A stretch of DNA of 64,000 nt from Sequoia sempervirens (GCA_007258455.2 VDFB02358134.1:215745565-215809564), one strand, 5' to 3'. Positions 22,006 to 34,378 are shown, counted from the stretch's first letter. Notes: a model not told the origin generated them from the letters alone. Numbers and translations are program-made.

Positions 22006-23753
22006 TATGGATTGCAACAATCTCCATGTTCCTACACTCACTTCGCTATTTTCTAATTTTGTTTGATACTTTCTAATTTTGTTTGATATTGAAACCAAAC
22101 TTTTGCTTAGGATTGACTTAGAACATTAATATATGTTCATGTCATGTCACATGAATCGAGCATTGTTGTTTGGTATTTATGCACGAGACAATATATTAAA
22201 CATGTGGAAGAACTTTTATTTTTATTTATTAATTGTTTCAAAAAATTCTCAAGGTTCAAGCACTTTTTTGGAAGTCTTATTCGTATATTGTTTTAAATAT
22301 CTAGGTAATGTTAACAATAACTTTTTATAATACTTTTTTTTATATGTATTCTTGTATCATGACATTGTAAGACAAATGAGTCAAAGTAAGTGCAAGATAT
22401 GCAATTTTCACTATTACATTAATATTTTTGTAGTATGAAGAGTATATGAACTAAAATGATATAAGTCTATAGCATAAATGTTCAAAATAAAAAAATTGCG
22501 AGGGAATAAAGGAAAGAGTTTACACTAGTCAATAAAACAATAAACAAATGAATGGGAGGAAGGAAAATTTTAATCATATGCGGAACTACTAAAGAAAGAA
22601 AAGTATGTTAAGATGTGATCAATGGGAGTTTAAGAAAGAATGGTCTTATTTTAAAAAAATGTACTACAAAAGTTAGTTTTTAAAATTCGCTACAAAATTT
22701 AAATTGATATTTGAAAATTGAATTAAAAAAACATAAGAAACATCAAACTAAATTAATTTCATGAGACATAAATGTTCCAATAAATGTGTTGTTGATTGTA
22801 ATTAATCTAATAATAACTTCTCAAAACATAATTGTACACATGTTGATTGAATTGGAATTTTCATTTGAAATGGAATATAAGAATACTTGCATCTAGATTA
22901 TAGCTTTATATTAGGGATGAGACATGTTACAAAATGTGAATTTTGGCATATGCAAACATGATAATGGTGTACAAAGTCTCACACCTATGAAACAAATAAT
23001 TTTGCAACTTCTTGTCCTCATTTTGATGACATTTGTTCAAGAACCATTTGTTTCGAAATGATGTAATGAGTTCCTCAGGCCTTTGCCATGTGAAATCATG
23101 CTCCTAACAAAAAATGTAAGCCTAATATTTTGTCAATGCCAGTTTAAATACCATTTTCAAAAAGATTTAAGTGCGTGTTGAGATCAAATTTATCATGCCA
23201 AATTCAATAAAGAAGTTAACTTGTTCAAAAATTGATGAAATTCACAAAAATAATTAAATTTGAAAATCGGTATAAGTTAATGCAAATCTCTTTAATGAGA
23301 ATATTTCTAGGGTATCTCTACCAATGTGGCTAATTTTCAAGTCATGGTGTCTCACAGATTGTGAGATATTAATGCTTCTATTTTTCACATGTATAATTAT
23401 GAAAAAAAATAAATCTACATTTCTAGAAGAGTTGGGTGAATTTTATTCACTGGGTTTCATCATATTACTGTTTTGGATAATCAAGCAAATTTTTGGCCAA
23501 AAATATGAAGCTCATCCAAAGTTATGACAAATTTTCCATCAATGAGCTTGCAAGGTTATCTAGTTTTCGGGTTGGTGCATCAATAATTTTTCACATTTTT
23601 GTGAATTAAAATGTTTCGGAACACGGAATATTATTTGGTTGGCATAATTTAAAGTTTGAATGTTCAAGTTTGAATAATTACCTATTTTAATAAAATAAAT
23701 AATTAAAGAAGAATGAAGTGGGAAAAATAATAAAAAGAATTAAAATAAAATGA
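22006..23753. other. AT-rich, no gene or element recognised
   Basis: Only short non-convincing ORFs are present. No LTR, PBS or domain is seen. Confidence 0.4.
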
Positions 23754-23915
23754 GTTGTGAAAACTCACAACTCAAAATTAAAATGCAAAATTGAAGTTGT
23801 GAATTTTCACAACCCATTGAGTTGCAAAAAATTCACAACTCACATTAACCCAAAATTGAATTGTGAAAATTCACAACCCAAATTCTTAAAAAATTGAATT
23901 GTGAATTTTCACAAC
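23754..23915. repeat. Five copies of an 18-bp palindrome
   Basis: Variants of GTTGTGAAAATTCACAAC occur at 23754-23771, 23796-23813, 23821-23839, 23860-23877 and 23898-23915. Three of the five contain the fully self-complementary core TTGTGAAAATTCACAA or its reverse reading TTGTGAATTTTCACAA. Spacers are AT-rich and 7-24 bp long. The array lies 72 bp before a TATA-like box at 23987. Confidence 0.85.
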
Positions 23916-23986
23916 CAAATTCAATTATTCATCTCACTTAAAAAAACGAAGAGTTTAGAAGAATGCTTTCCTATTGTCCACGCCGA

Positions 23987-24440
23987 TATAAATAATGTGT
24001 GAGTTAATCTTCCATGCATATGCAATTCGCAGTTCTCAGAAAGCATGCACGAGGCATCATCATGGCGACTGCTAAGATAGGTATGTACGTAGGGCGTGGA
24101 TGCATACACAAAGCGGTGGAACAGTTAACCTATGCATAAAATGCTTCCTCATAGACAGGGTTTGAGAGACAATGCTTTTGTTGAAAAGCCTTAAGCAACA
24201 GTTAACCTATGCATAAAATGGAGGAAGTCGCGCTTCACATGCAAGTTGAAGGAGCTACCGAGATCTGAAGCCCGCGCCATATCTCCAAGTCTGCAAGTTA
24301 AATGCTCTGGGATAGATGTGTATAAGATCACGAATCTCAGATTGAAAGCTGTGAATATTTCAATGGAATCTCTCACAAAAAATGTGGTCTTAATAAGCCA
24401 TGAAATTCGCGCCAACTTAGAAAGGTCTAGCCGTGTATAA
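23987..24440 (+). other. Candidate promoter and 5' end of an unidentified gene
   Basis: TATAAATA at 23987-23994 is followed 68 bp later by an ATG in good context (ATCATCATGGCGACTGCT, ATG at 24062) giving MATAKIG and then a GTATGT donor-like site. A later open stretch (about 24190-24440, LRLKAVNISMESLTKNV) has base composition closer to coding than its flanks. An exact 24-bp repeat (AACAGTTAACC then TATGCATAAAATG) occurs at 24120 and 24197. No homology is recognised and no complete exon model can be built, so this remains a weak candidate. Confidence 0.25.
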
Positions 24441-24739
24441 CTTGGCGACTAAGCATAAAGGAATGAAGTGCACTTTGGTGGAAATTGTAAAGCCAAATTC
24501 TATAACCTTTATCAGGAATGATTGCAAATTTACACATGTTAGTTTTATTTTGGGATTTAGAAGCTTTCAGGAATTTGTGGCTAACAAGCATCAAGCTAAA
24601 TTTTTATAAACCATTTTAATAATTTGTGTTGTCCGTGCCAAAATAGAAACATTTTGTTCATATTGATGATGATGTACTACATGGAAGTTCATATTGTGAA
24701 TGAAATGATTGCACAGTGTTCACAGAGATAAGGGTTCTT

Positions 24740-27700
24740 TGCAAACGAATTGATCAAGCAATGTCATCCTAATTCACAATTACGAAGTACAAATATCAAG
24801 GGTACGAGTTCATGTCACTGTTAGAAAGCACACTTCCTGAAATCACATATACGAAGCTGGGTCATATCAGCCTACAAGATTTTTGGAAAACCATAAAAGA
24901 GGGGAAGAGATCACCATTGTCTCAAAGGGTATTTGAGAGTGGATTGGCTCACGCTGCTAGTTTCAAGACTATTGATGATAAGCTAGTGGCTAAACTAGAT
25001 AGTTTTTCGATCGGGATTGTTCTCGGGTTGCCTCTCAAAGACCAGTTTACAAATATAGACAAAGGAATTGTAGAAGCACACTTCACTAAGAAGAAGGATG
25101 AATGTCTCAACACCATAGCAAGGAATTGGTTATAAGTACCAAAGGGAGGAAAATCCTAGTTGCCAAAGGTTCCACAAAGGTCAATCTTCATTGATGAAGT
25201 TTCAAATATGATTGTTTTGCTTCACAAGTTGATGGAGAATGAAGATTCAAAAGAGTTTGAAAAATGGATGTTTCTGTTTATAATATCATGTGTAGGAAAC
25301 CAATTTAAATCAATTGGGGAGGTATTATCAATGATAATCTTCATAATCAGTTGACTTGCTTCGAAGAGAATCAATATTTCTATATGACATCTTATCTCTT
25401 CTATGCAATTGCTAGTATGAAGACATGACTGGGTCTCGACACTAAAGGTATATATGATAACACCAGTCAAATTTATAACTATTATACACAACTCTAATTG
25501 GATCAAAGTTATGCACATTTTAGGAGAGTGAATGATACATTCACTATGTTGACAATTAGGACACTGAACAAGGGAATATATGACTCAAAATTTCATCAGA
25601 AACATCTATTCTTATCAAGAAATATTGTAGCTATTACATCCAATTCCCAAAGTTCACATACTTCTGGGTAGGAGGGTATGATGGATATTCGTACATCCAG
25701 TTCACTATGATGGATATTGTAGCTATTACATCCAGTTCCCAAAGTTCACATACATCCGGGTAGGAGGGTATAATGGATATTATACAAAACTCTAATTGGA
25801 TCAAAGTTATACACATTTCAGGAGAGTGAATGATACATTCACTATGTTGATAGTCAAGACACTGAACAAGGGAATATATGACTCAAAATTTCATCAGAAA
25901 CATCTATTCTTATCTAGAAATATTGTAGCTATTATGTATCTAGTTCCCAAAGTTCACATACATCCCGGTAGAAGGGTATGATGGATATTCATACAAGATG
26001 TTCAAGTATGTTGATGATAAGATCATCTTGATTGAGCTCTGTAGGAAAATTGGACACTTGGTCAACAAAAGGTGCAAAGAAATGAGGAAAACATGAATTT
26101 CATTTCCTATTGGCCTAGGTCATTATAGATTCAAATATTCTTTTGATGCTCAAAATATTGAGTGATCATTGAAAAATTTAAAGCGTACTTTCACACCATG
26201 AGGATCTCATTCAATAGTAAAAACTATGTCAAAAATAACTTGGATTTTAGTCTAGGTTTTTACCCTGAAATTGAAGATTTTTGGGAAGATTGCGAAGATG
26301 ATTATGAAGTTCGCAAGGGAAATTGGATAAGGTTCACTTTGAAGCAGATTAAATATTTCAAGCTTGGTTGGGATGTAGGAGGGTTTGAAGATGATGGAAT
26401 AGATTTGAACGATCCCATATATTTTGAAAATATTTAGGTACAACCATTACCACCAATTGTTTAGGTGAAAAAATTCAAATACATTGATGACATAACCACT
26501 CATATTCTCAAGAGATCAAAATATTGGGTTAGGAAGAAAGTCATCGAAGCCATAACCATGAGAACTTAAAGAAAAGATGGCTCATCAAGGAGAAAAAGCG
26601 AAAAACAAGAAGATTCTTCCTCTTCTTCTTCCCTTTCAAAGCTTCTACTATAATCTCTAGTTCTCAGAAAATCATGCAAGGAGGTGAGATGATGAAGATC
26701 CTTCTAAAAAGATCAATCTTAGAAGTATATGTGGGGATGATCCAAAAATTAGGAAGAAGAGATCAAAGCCAAAAGAGAGAACATTGAATCCTATACTTGA
26801 GAAGAAGCCGAAGAGAGAGAGCCTATGGACCCTCAAGGTTATCCTAGTGGCGAAGAGAAAGTCTCAGCTATTTCTTCTTTTGTTCTCATTGTATGTCCTC
26901 ATCATGATGAATCTCATTCTCCTCCCATTATAGAACCTTCATCTTTGTTGACTACTGCTACAATTTCAGAAGGTACTTATTTCCTAGTTGTCTCCAATCC
27001 ACCTACACCATTTGATCCGTTAGCTACAAGTATCCCAAGTTCTTGAAAAACTCCTACTTCATGGTTACAATAGAGCTTAGTAAAGAAAAGGAGTGCGACT
27101 CAACTAGTAATTTTGAAGTTTGATACAATTGCCGATGTAATGTAGAGATCTGCCAAGGCAAGGAATACCAAAGTTATATCAAGGTTGATAATCAATTCTT
27201 CTTCTGGGAATATGTGTGTTGAAGTGGCCCAACCCATTTTAGACAAAGATATGGACGAAGCTGATGAAAGTGATTTTAAAATAAGTAAGGTAGATCTTAG
27301 CCCTTTGACACATGTAGGTGATATTCATAACTTTTAGGTGTTTGTAGCCAAGCTAATTTAAAGGATAGAAAAAGAGAAGCAGACGAAAGATCAACTCAAG
27401 CAACTTGTGCAAATTTTGACCTCTTATCTTAGGTCTATTGTGGATACATGCGCCTTACCCATAGATTCGACCCCCACTTTTCCAATTCTTATTTTTTAAG
27501 GAATCATTGAGAAGGAAGTTATAAAGAGTGCAAAAATACCAAAATTATTTGAAGGTAACTAAAAAATTGGGGGATTACATGAAAGAAGAAGCTTTGGACT
27601 TCATTGAAAAGACTAAAGAAGTATTCAATAAGGCAAATGTTCAGAAGGAAAAAGTTACAAAAGAAATAAGAAGAATGAGAGAAGAGGCAATATGGTAGGG

Positions 27701-28140
27701 AATTCTAAAAGACTTCTAGGAGATGAATCAAATAGATGTTGATGTCTTGATTGCTGAGAGGATTTCTCAAGTATTGAGGAGAATAAATCTAACAAATCTA
27801 ACATGTGATTTTAGAGTGTGGAATGTAAACTTGTAACTATCAGTCAGATATTGACATAGCAAGAGAAGCTTTTAGTGACTTGTGAGAAAATAAAGATAAA
27901 AGGTCAAGATGACCTCCTATCACTCAACATTGATACATAGGAAGAAGGTGGAATTCAAAATTTGGATATATTCAGGTTATCAAGAATAAATTTGAAGATA
28001 TGATCAATGGAGAATTGTTCAACAAACATGTCTTAAGTGTGGAGGTGATGAAGAGATTAAGTAACCTTTTTTCCACTCTCAATACGTGTAATGATCATAC
28101 ACCTAATTATCACAAGAGTTTAGAGGAGGTTTAAAAAAGT
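24740..28140 (+). pseudogene. Second long decayed ORF of unknown function, probably retroelement-encoded
   Basis: Five open stretches share one reading frame: 24812-25135 (MSLLESTLPEITYTKLGHIS), 25160-25354, 25796-25981, 26162-26437 and 26825-27046. They are separated by stops, and local frameshifts appear near 25355-25780 and after 27560. The N-terminal part looks globular. The segment 26580-26640 is Ser-rich. 27350-27450 and 27570-27750 are Lys/Glu-rich and coiled-coil-like. The length (about 1100 codons) and plan (globular head, charged middle, helical tail) recall the ORF at 6430-9798, but I see no residue-level match. No LTR or PBS is clearly linked to it. A host gene relic is the alternative. 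Confidence 0.4.
25482..25992 (+). repeat. Tandem duplications inside the second long ORF
   Basis: A block of about 205 bp starting TTATACACAACTCTAATTGG at 25482 recurs at 25780 (period 298 bp). Between them the end of the block (TAGCTATTAC...GGAGGGTAT) is repeated once more with a 92-bp period (25628 and 25720). The duplication moves parts of the coding sequence out of frame. Confidence 0.85.
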
Positions 28141-30429
28141 CATGATAACTAGAAATTGAGGATGAGTAATGTGATTGTTCCTAGAATAAGCTCTTGGCCC
28201 AAGATGTAAAGCTTATCAGAATATTTAGAGAAAAAACTTCCCATCATAGGAAACTTACAACACATAGGACTACATAAGGTTTTAGAGCTAATGCAGATGA
28301 AATAAAAGAAGTTTCTTAATGACTCCAATTGCACATGTGCTTATTAAATTTCTATGTTTTAAGTCACTTATCATGTTTTAAGTTATTTTTTGTAAAAAGT
28401 GACTTTTATATCTCACTATTGTGAAAGGTTAGAAAATCAACCTTCTTCACTTGAGTTGAGAGATTTCAAACTTAAATAAAGTTATTCTATTTCTCTCAAA
28501 TATTGTAAAGGTAGTTACACGGGTAGTTATAAGTTAGTTATCAAGTAAATCCTATATATGCATGGCTTATGTTATCAAGTAAAGGGATTTTTTGGGTATT
28601 TTTGAATAAATTTGCACAAGGGGATTTTTGGAATTATATAATTCTACAAAGTAATAGAAAACATTCTTGAAGGTGCATTCATGGTGTTTTCTATACATGT
28701 TATCATTAATCTTTTCTTAAGTTGATTATGACCTTTGTGATCCTAATTTTTTTTTTGTGAATGTGAATAGTTAGTCTTCGATGAATCACATTTGAAACAT
28801 ATTTTTTTCTTGGTATCTTGGTTTGAATGTGTTATCATTTGAAATATAAAATCATTATGAAGCTTGTATGAATAGTCTCCAATCTTTGTAATGCATTTGT
28901 TTAAGTTTTAAGCAACTTATCAAAAACCATAATAACATGCACATTTTTTATTAGGGCCTCTTTTCATTTCAATTAAGCATATTCAAAACTCCAAATAAAA
29001 TCATATGAGGGAGCTGCCTCTCTCAAATGCAAAGGAATATTGCCATTTCACAAGAAATATCTCCAATTGTTAGAACATTTTTGCCACTTTCAATTGGGCA
29101 AGTCGCATAAAATTTCAAGTGTTAAATCCATTTACCAACACAACCTTATCACAAGTTTAAAGAAATAAAATCTCCATATGATGGTCATCTCACAACTCTA
29201 TACAAACTTCATCAGGAAAATGAAGCTCGTAGTTCACAATATTTTATGTTAGATTTTTGATCTCATTTGTTTACTTTAAATTCATGTTTTCACTCTTAGA
29301 GCTCCAAAAGAACGCTCTTTTACACTCTTGAGATATTTCATGCTTAATTCTTATGATTTATGACCATTTCTTGTTGGGATTTGGCATGCAAGACTTGCCA
29401 CTTTGCAAGGACCTTTAATCCTCATGCATGTTCTTTGTCGTTTGACCATTTCCCAAGTTGATATTTCATATTTTTCTATTTAATCTCATGTTTGAATTCC
29501 AATTTAGAGTTGTTTTGTGTAGGAGATTCATATTTGTATTTAGTATTGTGTAGGATTTTCTAAGTTTTAAACATAGGGTTCATCGTTAGGGCTTGGATTT
29601 CCTTTTAGGTTTTGACCCTAAATCCCTATTAAGATGTTTTAATGTATATCTTTATGTGATTAGAAAATGAAAAGGTGTAAAATTGGATAAGAAATGATTT
29701 AATCTCATTAGGTTTATGTAAATTCTAGTTTTTTCCATGTTTGTGGTGTTGAATAGAGGTTGTCATTGATTTCAAAGAATATATAATTAGAGGTGGCACT
29801 ATCTTTCAGGAGTTTAGTGTGATATAGGGTCTTTTTGTGTTGGTAATTATATTGTCATATCATTTTGAGTTGCAGAGATTTGTGGAAATATATGTTACTA
29901 GCTATATTGAAGTTTCTCATTCATCTATTCACTATGTTAGAAGTGGTCCAAAAGTCTGTATCAAAATGTTTCAGCTTAGAGAGATTTCTCTAACAATACA
30001 ACTTTGATTAGCATTTATTTTAGAGGGCCAATTTGGCTTCGTGGTTTAAGAGGAGAGTATGTCTACACTTGTTCTATCACATTCCTAAGTTTCCAAAGGA
30101 TATATTCACCATGTAGAAAGATTGAAGTGACATAAGGTTCTTCATGCCTGTCTATCAATTAGTTGGTGTTCGAGACCTATGTGGTAATGGCTGGTAGCAT
30201 GTATTATTCAATTCTAGCATGTGGTGTCAAGATAGGACTTGGTTAAGGTTCCCATGGTAGTGCATGATTCTTTGTGTAGCAACACAAAAAAAATTGGACT
30301 GACCTATTACATGTTTCATTAAATTTTGAATTTAGGTCCACCCTATGTTGTCTTGGCTATTTGTGGACCCTTAGCCAACATGGAATAATGCAATGTCATG
30401 TATATATTCCTTAGTTGCACGAATGAATG
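28141..30429. other. Retroelement-like non-coding DNA, no gene seen
   Basis: AT-rich sequence without a convincing ORF. Stretches such as 28560-28690 and 29290-29640 look like LTR or leader sequence, but no boundaries, PBS or polypurine tract could be fixed. Confidence 0.35.
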
Positions 30430-31114
30430 ATGTGAATTATAAGCGTGAGCCATCATTGTATGGAGTATAAATTGAAGAGAAGGTGGTGAAAATAGAAGGG
30501 GATTCAAGGAGAGTTGCACCAAAAGTGTGTGCCATTATCAGAAGATCATAAGGAGTGTGAAAGAGTGTTTGTAGCTAGTTCAAAAGTGTATGAGACGTCT
30601 TCAGCTACAATTGAAGGTCCACAAGCTTTATATTTGTAATTTGGTAGAATTGGTGTTCTACTTGTTGTACCAATTCATTTGGGGATTGATGTGTCTCGTA
30701 GGTTGGTTCCTACAAATACAATTGGGGATTGGTATCTCTAGTAGGTTGGTGCCTACAAATACAATTGGGGATTGGTGTCTCCAATAGGTTGGTGCCTACA
30801 AATATAATTGGGGATTGGTGTCTTCGGTAGGTTGGTGCCCACTTCATATTGCAAAATTCACTTGTATATTCATGCTTTGTGAGGTTGGATTTGGACAGTA
30901 GATCCAAGCAACTGTTCTCAGCATGTTTTTTTCCATCTTGGGTTTCCACATATATTTGGTGTTCTCATGTACAGATGTGTGCTTATGTTGTCACTTGATT
31001 ATCAATATTTGCTTTGATTCAAGTTTCATGCCTAATATATGTGTTGAGTTAAAGAGTTTTAAATTGATTTGATCTATTGATTCACCCCCCTCTTAGTAGA
31101 TTGTGTGCCCTTCA
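30430..31114 (+). repeat. Copia LTR, R/U5 portion (start undefined)
   Basis: A TATA box (30466-30471) lies about 650 bp before an LTR end (CCCTTCA at 31114) that is followed after 2 bp by a PBS. Before the end come GATTCACCCCCC and TCTTAGTAG, the pattern also found at the ends of element B LTRs. The U3 part upstream is not delimited. Confidence 0.6.
30681..30840 (+). repeat. 43-bp tandem repeat inside the Copia LTR
   Basis: GGGGATTG starts at 30681, 30724, 30767 and 30810, exactly 43 bp apart each time. Each is followed by TAGGTTGGT and, in the first three, CCTACAAATA. Four units in all, the last shortened. Confidence 0.9.
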
Positions 31115-31116
31115 AT

Positions 31117-31128
31117 TGGTATCAAAGC
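31117..31128 (+). other. Copia primer-binding site
   Basis: TGGTATCAAAGC is one base off the initiator methionine tRNA type site and lies 2 bp after the LTR end and 44 bp before a gag ATG. Confidence 0.75.
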
Positions 31129-31172
31129 CAAGTTCCTTTGAAGAAGCATAACAACTTATGGTAGTTTCGAGA

Positions 31173-31430
31173 TGGCACACTTAGTTGCTCAGAAAGGATT
31201 GTTTGCAAATAAAGAACCACTCTTTGATGGATCTAATTATCCATTTTGTAAAGTTAGGATGGAGTCCTATTTGGTGTCTTTAGGACTTGATATATAGATC
31301 TCAGTTATAGAGGGATATGAGATTCTTGAAAACCCTCCTAGGGGTAAGGCTAGAAAGAAGGCTTGTGAAACTAATGCTAAGGAAAGGAATGCTATTTTTC
31401 CCTTCATTTTATCTTAAAGTATGGTGTGTA
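31173..31430 (+). pseudogene. gag: Copia gag N-terminal fragment
   Basis: ATG 31173 gives MAHLVAQKGLFANKEPLFDG, followed by N-Y-P-F-C-K-V-R-M-E-S-Y-L. This is the start of a Copia Gag (normally D-G-x-N-Y-x-x-W-x-x-R-M). A stop lies at about 31293. After N-A-K-E-R-N-A-I the reading ends at about 31418 and unrelated Gypsy RNase H sequence begins at 31438. The rest of this Copia element is missing. Confidence 0.7.
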
Positions 31431-31437
31431 TAGGGAA

Positions 31438-33110
31438 GGGATAGGAGTCGTGCTTATGAAAAATAAACATCCCATTAATTTTGAGAGCCATAAATACATG
31501 GATGAAAAATCCATCTATGATAGGGAAATATTAGCCATTATGCACACATTGACTAATTTATGGTAATACTTCATTAGCAAGTAATTTGTGGTAAAAATTA
31601 ATCACAATAGCATGAAATAGTTTCTTAATTAGGACTTGAATGAGCATTATAAAAAAATGGGCGAGGAAACTACAAGAATTTAATTTTTTATGTAAATTTT
31701 TTTAAAGGGAAGAAAAATGTAGTTGTTGATGCTCTATCTAGGAATCTAGCCTTCTGCTTCATGTCACATACCTCGGTTGATTGGAAATGAAAAAATAAAG
31801 AAAAATATACCAAGGATGAGTTTACCACTAATATTTTTTAGGGGAATTTGTTGGATGATAGATTTATTTTGGCCCATGAACTCATCCTTTACAAGGCTAG
31901 GATTTACTAGAAACCAAATAAAAAATGAAAGGAAAAATTCTAACATTCATGATGCTCTTTTGGCAAGTCGCCCTAGCTATTTTAAGAGATATTTGTGTGG
32001 AATGGACTCAAGGATGATGTCCTTAGGAATGTAAGGGAGTACAATTTTTTTTAGCAAAATAAAATAGAGAGAACCTTCCCAATAGGACTTTTGTAGCTTT
32101 TGCTAATTGCTAAGAAGAAATAGAAGAACATCTCCATGCATTTTATCACAAGAATTCCTGAAGTCCAAGGAAATACTACATATATGTGGTGGTAGATTTT
32201 AATTTACACACTTCTTCACTAATTCTTCAAAATTAAACTAGGTTGGTTAGTTCATGAGCATGTTTTTGTAGGAACTTTTTTGATTGATGGGAATTGAACT
32301 CACACCTAGCACCAAATACCACCCCTAATGAATAGGTAAACTAAAGCTATAAATAGATGGTTGGAAGGCTACCTATGAAATTATGTAGCTAATCAATAGA
32401 AGGTATAGATAAATTGTCTCCTTTTGGGAGAGTACTATTACAACATCACCTAGAGCACATATCCATTTAGATAAATCCCTTTATGGACTTATATAGATAT
32501 GAAGCTCAAGGATTTTTTGACCTTACATTAGCTAACAACACAATTTTTAGGGTGAGTGAATTAATCAAGTAGTGTCAATAACTCTTGAAATTACTCAAGG
32601 AAAATTTCCATTAGACTTAGAACCAACAAAAATACATGCAAAACACTAGAGAATAGATAGATCATTTTATGTTAGAGACATGGTGTTTGTGCAAGTATAT
32701 TCTTATAAGTAGTCATCCATAAATTCAAGTGTAATAGAGAAGCTCACACCTTGTTTCAATAGGTCCTACAACATTTCAAGGTGAATTGGTGAAGTGGCAT
32801 ATGAGTCGAACTACTTGAATCATAATATTTTCCACATCTCCTATCTCAAATGGACCCTTAGAAAACACATTACTACATTAGATAATCTATCTTCATTGGA
32901 AGGAGGAAAAATAATTTTGGGTATTGAATCAATTATGGATGTAAGAAAATTAAAGCTAAGGGGTTGAGAGATTATTGAGTACCTATTTCTATAGAAAAGC
33001 CTTCTTGTTGAAGATGGCATGTGGGAAGGATAATAGATTTTGGCGCATCCTAATTTGAACTTGCTTGAGGGAAATCAATTTTGTGTGGGACAAATTTGTC
33101 ATGTCTCATT
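31438..33110 (+). pseudogene. pol: Chromovirus (Ty3/Gypsy) pol 3' part: RNase H, integrase, chromodomain
   Basis: The remnant starts inside RNase H (GIGVVLMKNKHPINFES at 31438) with S-I-Y-D-R-E-I-L-A-I-M-H and, near 31715, V-V-D-A-L-S-R-N. The integrase zinc domain shows H-D-A-L-L-A-S-R-P-S-Y-F (about 31945-31985). The core shows I-S-M-H-F-I-T near 32130, where the usual Asp is His. A Gag-Pol tail with R-D-M-V-F-V-Q (about 32675) leads to a chromodomain-like end, I-M-D-V-R-K-L-K-L-R to M-W-E-G (about 32930-33030), then HPNLNLLEGNQFCVGQ to 33110. There are many stops and shifts. It would have copied and inserted the element; now dead. Reverse transcriptase is absent upstream. Confidence 0.8.
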
Positions 33111-33127
33111 TTTGCAATAATGTTGTT

Positions 33128-33132
33128 ATGCA
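33128..33132. other. Left target-site duplication of T1 (ATGCA)
   Basis: ATGCA precedes the left LTR at 33133 and is repeated exactly at 37748-37752 after the right LTR. Confidence 0.85.
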
Positions 33133-34355
33133 TGAAACGAATGGGGAAGGGAACCCTTTGCGGATTTGACACCTTTCCCAAAATGTTTCATATAGGGGAG
33201 GTTATGATATGCAATGATTTAATTATCCTAATGATGCAAATTATCACTTTTATACAAAAAAAAAAGATCTGGAAATATCACAAAGGAAATTAGGCACCAA
33301 AAATAGAAAGAGGACATTGTGTACCTATGATATAAAATTCAACATAAATTTTTGGGACGTTAGGGCCGGAGGCACCACTGTCCTACTAGGGATTTTTCAG
33401 ATCTATACTTCAGTTTCTTGATTGCAAAACTGTCTAGATCGCTTCCAAATATTTTTGTAATTGATTTTTTGTGGGTTGTAAAGGGCTAGGGTTTCAAATA
33501 CAACAATGAATAAAGTGTCTTCAAACTTCTTTCGATCCTCTTCAACCTATAACATGAAAATTCACAAAGAGGGAAATTGTTGGGCCATTTTAGGGGATTG
33601 CCTTTGTCAAACCCCACATTAGTGTTTCTAATCCCACAATGACAATGTCAATGATAAAACAATAAAGGAAAAGGGAAGGAAATGATGAATGAACCACTTG
33701 TTACAAATCACCACCCTTCAATGGCTTCTTTGAGGACTAAAGTCACATATGTTGCTTCAAGGATCGTGGATCTTGCTTGATAGATTTGCTTGAATACTTG
33801 GATGCTTGAATGCTTGGAGACCCACAACAATGTTAGCCTTCACAAAGTAACATGAACACACATAAACTTGGAAATGATGTTGGATCTTGAATTGCTATAA
33901 TAATGCTCTAAAAATGCTAGTCTTGAATGCTCTTGACAATAGCATTTTCTCATGAATGTTCACCTCTTTCTTGTTCTTAGTCCTTATATTTCAAATGGTG
34001 AAATGACTAGGAATTTTTTCAATTTCCCAAAAATTAAATCCCGACAGTTGACTTTAAGTATTTGAATTTCAAATAGTAAAGTGTCACAACTGACATATTT
34101 GAATTTGGAGTCAAAATAGGGGGACATAGGTGCCCTAGGTGCCAGTGTCCCAACCCTATTTTTAGAAATTTTAAAAGTTGAGGACAAAGTATTAAATGAG
34201 AGCATTTGTTTTATGCTTGCAAATTATCATAAAATGATTAAAATAATCTGTGGAATGAATAATTTAGGAAGTTGAATGCTTAGTTAGGTCCAATAACTTA
34301 AAGGGGAGCAAAACATAGTGTGAAATTGTCATGGGAAACAATTTACGATGCTACA
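33133..34355 (-). repeat. 3' LTR of T1
   Basis: The longer of the two LTRs, 1223 bp. It keeps about 410 bp (33275-33690) missing from the other LTR. That extra part has counterparts in the LTRs of T2 (about 43850-43920) and T3 (about 57905-57965), so it is ancestral. It lacks the TATA box seen in the other LTR. Confidence 0.8.
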
Positions 34356-34378
34356 TTTAGCCCCCACTTTAGTGAGAG
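34356..34378 (-). other. Polypurine tract of T1
   Basis: On the minus strand AAAGTGGGGGCTAAA directly precedes the LTR start TGTAGC, matching the arrangement at 44587 in T2. Confidence 0.7.

Noticed and set aside
23754..23915. CRISPR-like palindromic repeats
   Set aside because: Spacers are 7-24 bp, AT-rich and variable; no cas genes; eukaryotic surroundings.
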